Source of the DNA: Candidatus Delongbacteria bacterium
GTDB lineage: Bacteria > UBA4055
Assembly (NCBI GenBank): GCA_013139625.1
Contig: WTAK01000206.1
Location: 1-9,905 of the forward strand
Direction of reading: 5' to 3'
Length of the DNA: 9,905 nt
This document shows positions 6,253 through 9,905 of this stretch, one piece after another (within the stretch, counting starts at the first letter, position 1; each line of letters opens with the position of its first letter). Below the pieces are notes generated by a model. That model was not told where the DNA came from. It was given only the letters and a program-made list of their open reading frames with translations, and did not search any database. Both the position numbers and the translations under genes were made by a program.

Positions 6253-8589
6253 ATGCTTAACTATAAATATATAACACTACTATTACTAGCCGTCTCGCTA
6301 TTATTAAATTCACAGCAAGGTGCAGGATCTGCACAAGAGGCAATGGAGATCGTTGATCTTGTCGTTGAAGGAACAAATGTTTCTGCAGATGTTATAAAAT
6401 TATCTTCAGGACTTGGAAAAGGTGAAAAGGTTTACGGTGAAGATATTCAGAATGCTATTAGGAAATTATGGGGACTGAATCTTTTTTCAGATATTATAAT
6501 TGAAGCTAAAACTTTAGATAACGGCAAGATATTTCTAAAAGTTATTCTTGAAGAAATTCCAAGATTGAACAGTGTTAAGATCATCGGAATTGAAGAATTC
6601 AAAGAAGAAGAGATCGAACCACTGATCAAATTAAGAAAAGGTCAGGTTTTAAAGAAAAGTAACCTAACTGACCTTGGAAATATTATCAAAGATTTTTATG
6701 GATCTGAGAATTACCTTCTTGCAAATGTGGAATTCAAAACAGAGCATATCAACGAAAAAGAAGTAGATCTTACAATTTCTATTGATGAAGGTAAGGAAAT
6801 ATTCATCGAAGATATCGCTTTTAATGGAAATTCTGTATTCGATAAAGGTGATCTTATGGATAATTTTGAAGAAACCCATGAAGATGCCTGGTGGAGAGAT
6901 GGAGAATACAAAAGAGAATTATTTGAGCAAGATCTTGAAAGACTTGTATATTTTTATCAGAATAGCGGCTATAAAGACATGGAAGTTGTAAGTGATTCGG
7001 TTTACTTCAATGATGCAAATGATGAGATCTATATTGATGTAAATATTTCCGAAGGTAAAGAATACTTTTTCGGTAATACAAAATTTGATGGGAATTCATT
7101 ATTCTCTGATGAAGAATTAGCCAGAGGTCTAGACTTTGAAAAAGGTGATGTGTTCAGTCAGGAATTATTTGATATGTCACTGTATAATAATCTATCTACA
7201 ATGTATATGGATAAAGGTTATTTAAGAGCTCAGATCGTACCTGAAGAGCAATTAGTAGGAGCGGATACTGTTTCATATAGATTTAAGATCATGGAAGGAA
7301 CTAGAGCAAGAGTAAGAAAGGTGAAATTTGTAGGTAATACAAGAACAAACGAAAAAGTTCTTAGAAGGGAAATGGCAATTTATCCCGGTGATATATTCAA
7401 TAAGACTAAGATATTGAGAAGCCAGAGAAATGCCATGGTATTGAATTACTTTGAAACGGTAATGCCTGATATGGTACCTGTAAATGATAAAGAAGTAGAT
7501 CTTGTTTTCAGTGTAAAAGAGAAAGCGACTGAGCAGGCACAGACATCAATAGCATATTCAGAATCTGATGGATTTGTAGGATCTGTTGGTCTTGTTTTTA
7601 ATAATTTTTCATTTGCTCACCCGTTCAAGGTAGGAGATGGACAAAAATTGTCAACTAATATTGAATTTGGTTCTGAATATTATAAATATTCTATCAGCGT
7701 TGAAGATCCTTGGATTTATGATACTCATACGCTTGTTGGATTAAGTGCAAATTATCAAAAAAGGAGTGATTCTTATTCAGATACGCATATCGTTGGTGGT
7801 TTGATGAAATTAGGTCGTCATTTTGCATGGAGTGATAATTGGATGAGAGGTATATGGTATTACTCGCTTGACAGAGTTGAATATACGAATGTTGAAGATA
7901 ATTCTCCGGACAGTTATGAACTTTACGAAGGTAAAACAATTATTTCATCAGCTGTAACTGAATATTTGATCAGGGACAGTAGAGACAGAGCAGACTTTCC
8001 ATCAAGAGGTTCAACATTATCATTAATGACAAAATTAGCCGGTGGGATTTTTGGTGGAGATGAAGAATTTCATAAGCATAAATTAGATATAAAATGGTAT
8101 CAACCGATCTACAAAGATAGACTGGTACTTTACACTCAATATGTTTTCGGTGTTATGGATAAATTAAGAGAATCATCTTACATCAGTTCAAGAGAATACT
8201 TCTACATGGGTGGTGGTGGATTATCCGGTGGTGAACCTTTGAGAGGTTATGATGAAAACTCAATCGGACCTTATGAGAATGGTTATTACATTGGTGGTCG
8301 AAATATGTTCAAGTCATCTGTAGAGCTTAGATTTAAGGTTACTGATGCTCCAATGTTGGTATATGGATTGGCATTCTTTGATGCCGGAAATCTATGGAAA
8401 GATTTCACAGAGGCAAATATCTTTGATCTTCAAAAAGGTGCAGGACTTGGTATTAGGATCAATGTTCCTATGTTAGGTATGATGGGTCTAGATTTTGGTT
8501 ACGGATTTGATTATTTCGAAGATTTCGGAAAGAAAGCTGATTGGTCAGAAAACTTAAGAACTCATTTTCGAATGGGTACAAACTTATAA
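6253..8589 (+). CDS. bamA: Outer membrane protein assembly factor BamA (Omp85)
   Basis: A complete 778-residue Omp85-family protein, the core of the machine that folds beta-barrel proteins into the outer membrane. A signal peptide covers about residues 1-27 (hydrophobic 7-18, likely cut near GSA|QEA). Five POTRA domains follow, recognisable by repeated strand-turn motifs: about 32-103 (VDLVVEGTNVS), 104-181 (LNSVKIIGIEEF), 182-269 (IEDIAFNGNSVF), 270-349 (GNTKFDGNSLF) and 350-424 (VRKVKFVGNTRTN). The barrel spans about 430-778. It has the D-SRD-x4-P-S-RG-S strand (575-587), the loop-6 motif LRGY (663-666; the family has V/I-RG-F/Y) and FFDAGN (708-713). Five POTRAs distinguish BamA from TamA or two-partner secretion transporters. 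The C-terminus reads FRMGTNL, ending in Leu rather than the usual Phe or Trp. Start: AAGGA five bases upstream. skp follows after 36 bases, forming an operon. Confidence 0.95.
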   Translation: MLNYKYITLLLLAVSLLLNSQQGAGSAQEAMEIVDLVVEGTNVSADVIKLSSGLGKGEKVYGEDIQNAIRKLWGLNLFSDIIIEAKTLDNGKIFLKVILEEIPRLNSVKIIGIEEFKEEEIEPLIKLRKGQVLKKSNLTDLGNIIKDFYGSENYLLANVEFKTEHINEKEVDLTISIDEGKEIFIEDIAFNGNSVFDKGDLMDNFEETHEDAWWRDGEYKRELFEQDLERLVYFYQNSGYKDMEVVSDSVYFNDANDEIYIDVNISEGKEYFFGNTKFDGNSLFSDEELARGLDFEKGDVFSQELFDMSLYNNLSTMYMDKGYLRAQIVPEEQLVGADTVSYRFKIMEGTRARVRKVKFVGNTRTNEKVLRREMAIYPGDIFNKTKILRSQRNAMVLNYFETVMPDMVPVNDKEVDLVFSVKEKATEQAQTSIAYSESDGFVGSVGLVFNNFSFAHPFKVGDGQKLSTNIEFGSEYYKYSISVEDPWIYDTHTLVGLSANYQKRSDSYSDTHIVGGLMKLGRHFAWSDNWMRGIWYYSLDRVEYTNVEDNSPDSYELYEGKTIISSAVTEYLIRDSRDRADFPSRGSTLSLMTKLAGGIFGGDEEFHKHKLDIKWYQPIYKDRLVLYTQYVFGVMDKLRESSYISSREYFYMGGGGLSGGEPLRGYDENSIGPYENGYYIGGRNMFKSSVELRFKVTDAPMLVYGLAFFDAGNLWKDFTEANIFDLQKGAGLGIRINVPMLGMMGLDFGYGFDYFEDFGKKADWSENLRTHFRMGTNL

Positions 8590-8625
8590 GATAAAAATAA
8601 AAAATAGAAAACAAGGAGAAGAACA

Positions 8626-9129
8626 ATGAAAAAATTACTAACACTTTTCGTTCTAATGATCTCGATCGTAGCATTTGCAGAGATGAAATTTGCTTATATC
8701 AACTCTGATAAGGTTTTAGCAGAGTACAGTGAAGCAAAGAAAGCAAAAGAAGAACTTGCAAAATGGAACAAAGATCAAGAAGCTAAAGCAATGCAAATGG
8801 AACAAGGAATTAAAAAACTTGAAGAAGAATTTAAGAACATGTCTGTAATGATCTCTGAGGAGAAAAAGAACGAAAAAATGCAAGAAGGTCAAAAGAAGTT
8901 AATGGAGTATCAGCAGTTCAAAGAGCAAGTTTGGGGTCAGACAGGAGAATTCTACAAGAAGAACCAAACACTGATGCAACCAATAATCGATGAGATCAAT
9001 AAAGTGATCAAAGATGTATCTGAAAAAGGTAAATATGATTATGTATTTGATGCAAATACAGGTACATTATTGTTTGCAAAGCCAGAGTATGAGATCACTG
9101 ATGAAATATTAAAAGTGTTAAACAAATAA
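8626..9129 (+). CDS. skp: Periplasmic chaperone Skp/OmpH family
   Basis: A 167-residue protein with signal peptide MKKLLTLFVLMISIVAFA, cut after Ala18. The mature protein opens with the family's first strand FAYINSDKVLAEYSEAKKA. A long charged helical hairpin follows (about 36-120, rich in Lys, Glu and Gln), matching the tentacle arms of the trimeric jellyfish-shaped Skp. It closes with the conserved C-terminal strand region around KYDYVFDANTGTLLFA (136-151), where the family has Y-x-x-V-x-D. Skp binds unfolded outer-membrane proteins in the periplasm and passes them to BamA. Position directly after bamA (36-base gap, own Shine-Dalgarno AAGGAG at 8613-8618) is the conserved arrangement and supports the call. 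lpxD, which often comes next, is absent: a terminator follows. Confidence 0.93.
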   Translation: MKKLLTLFVLMISIVAFAEMKFAYINSDKVLAEYSEAKKAKEELAKWNKDQEAKAMQMEQGIKKLEEEFKNMSVMISEEKKNEKMQEGQKKLMEYQQFKEQVWGQTGEFYKKNQTLMQPIIDEINKVIKDVSEKGKYDYVFDANTGTLLFAKPEYEITDEILKVLNK

Positions 9130-9251
9130 TTTCTTCGTCAGGTTATAATTATTTTCAATATCACTTAGTATTCTAAGCTCTATTTTAATAATTACAGCCT
9201 TCCTTGAACTTATTCGTTTACCAATCTTTTAATAGAATTTTAATATTTAAG

Positions 9252-9284
9252 AAAAAAGGTCGATAGTTTTATCGACCTTTTTTT
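9252..9284 (+). terminator. Strong rho-independent terminator after bamA-skp
   Basis: An 8-bp perfect stem GGTCGATA (9258-9265) and TATCGACC (9270-9277) closes on the loop GTTT. It is preceded by six A and followed by seven T (9278-9284), so the stem can extend to 14 bp. It lies 122 bases after the skp stop and ends the operon before the WYL regulator. The A-run gives a T-run on the other strand too. Confidence 0.9.
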
Positions 9285-9289
9285 ATTGA

Positions 9290-9316
9290 AAAACTTATAA
9301 AAATATTATAAGTTTT
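9290..9316. promoter_or_regulatory. Perfect 11-bp inverted repeat upstream of the WYL-type regulator
   Basis: AAAACTTATAA (9290-9300) and TTATAAGTTTT (9306-9316) are exact inverted copies around a 5-base AAATA centre, ending 24 bases before the regulator's start codon. The arms overlap a possible promoter: TTGAAA at 9286-9291 and TATAAG at 9307-9312, spacing 15. The position suits an operator for autoregulation. Lack of G+C and of a T-run argues against a terminator. Operator function is inference. Confidence 0.5.
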
Positions 9317-9340
9317 AAGTATTATATTTAAGAGGGAAAA

Positions 9341-9905
9341 ATGAGCGACAAGAAAACATTAGGAAGAATAGGGTTGATGCTTCGATCCCTGATCTCTAAA
9401 GGTGAGATCAGTAAGAAAGATATTATAGAGAAGCTGGAAGGGGATATAAGTCACAGTACATTTAAACGTACAATAAGAGATTTAGAGGTACTTTTTAATA
9501 TTCCTCTTTATTACGAAAGAAGCCGCCATGTATATAAGGTGGACAAGAATATAAATAGAAGGATAGTTGAAGCAAACCTTTTCGATGAGTTTCGTGAATT
9601 CTATAATGAATTATATACTCATAATGATATTTTATTTTTCTATAGTTTTGTGAAAAGTATGATCAATAGTGAATTTTTCTTTCCACCGGTAAATTCAAAA
9701 CAACAAAATAAATCAGTTACAGATTATCAGCCGGTCTTAAGAATATTAGAAAGTGTTCTTTCTGAAAAAGATAAAGATATATCAGGTAAGATAGAATACT
9801 ATATGTCAGAGCATTACAAAATAGAGCAGAAGTTAAGGTTTGGAAATATGATAAATACAGTGATCCAATCCTTTGAAAATGAGATGTTGGTAAAATTTAC
9901 TTACA
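9341..9905 (+). CDS. HTH/WYL-domain transcriptional regulator, 5' part, runs off right edge
   Basis: The first 188 residues of a DNA-binding regulator; the frame stays open to the window end. Residues about 8-68 form a winged helix-turn-helix: an N-terminal helix (LGRIGLMLRSLISKG), a turn (ISKKDIIEKL), a recognition helix SHSTFKRTIRDLEVLF (37-52) and a wing IPLYYERSRHVYKVD (54-68). This pattern (S-x-x-T-x-x-R-x-x-x-x-L, then Y/V-Y-x-V) is typical of DeoR-like/YafY regulators with WYL domains. A helical linker (about 75-160) follows, and the sequence from about 163 (KLRFGNMINTVIQSFENEMLVKFTY) looks like the first helix and strand of a WYL domain. The diagnostic W-Y-L residues would be beyond the edge, so the WYL call is probable rather than proved. 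WYL domains sense ligands, sometimes nucleic acid or nucleotides, and are common in stress and defence loci. The start has AGAGGG at 9331-9336. Confidence 0.75.
   Translation, partial: MSDKKTLGRIGLMLRSLISKGEISKKDIIEKLEGDISHSTFKRTIRDLEVLFNIPLYYERSRHVYKVDKNINRRIVEANLFDEFREFYNELYTHNDILFFYSFVKSMINSEFFFPPVNSKQQNKSVTDYQPVLRILESVLSEKDKDISGKIEYYMSEHYKIEQKLRFGNMINTVIQSFENEMLVKFTY

Noticed and set aside
9130..9250. Possible small gene or RNA after skp
   Set aside because: I found no start codon with a ribosome site on either strand and no stable stem before the terminator at 9252.

Overview
The window is AT-rich (about one third G+C by eye) and reads as an ordinary chromosomal segment of a Gram-negative (outer-membrane) bacterium. 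It has BamA and a Skp/OmpH chaperone side by side, a lipoprotein with a clean lipobox, and Shine-Dalgarno-type starts. A long-form GlmL-type protein (ASKHA fold, linked to B12-dependent amino-acid mutases) together with the low G+C suggests an anaerobic or fermentative lineage, perhaps an FCB-group candidate phylum such as Cloacimonadota or Delongbacteria. That placement is inference and weakly supported.

Layout. 1-1068 (-) is the 5' part of a GlmL/MutL-type ATPase gene running off the left edge. Diverging from it on + are a conserved membrane-anchored protein of unknown function (1240-1863) and a very acidic, repeat-containing small lipoprotein (1940-2161), closed by a hairpin terminator. 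A radical SAM protein with a C-terminal cysteine set (2221-3216) lies on - and converges on that terminator. The gap 3217-3469 separates two divergent genes. It holds a GC-rich pair of inverted 29-nt hairpin units that look like a REP doublet (REPIN-like), followed by a good sigma70-type promoter for a 2H phosphoesterase ThpR (3470-4069, +). thpR and uvrB (4066-6060, -) converge and share a TTAA in which both stop codons lie. After a divergent AT-rich gap with a TTGACA promoter come bamA (6253-8589) and skp/ompH (8626-9129), closed by a strong terminator. A partial WYL-type HTH regulator (9341 to the right edge) follows, preceded by a perfect 11-bp inverted repeat.

How they fit together. bamA-skp is an outer-membrane assembly operon: Skp holds unfolded outer-membrane proteins and BamA inserts them. 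uvrB (nucleotide excision repair) and thpR (RNA ligase/phosphodiesterase family) are housekeeping genes whose adjacency looks incidental. The GlmL-type protein, the unknown membrane protein, the lipoprotein and the radical SAM protein have no evident shared pathway here. I see no CRISPR array, transposase, tRNA, rRNA or phage gene. The gene-free gaps are all under 300 bases. The stretch 9130-9250 between the skp stop and its terminator shows nothing I can name.

I did not find a convincing new multi-gene system. The least explained item is the paired hairpin element at 3296-3373, whose two halves differ by fully compensated stem changes.
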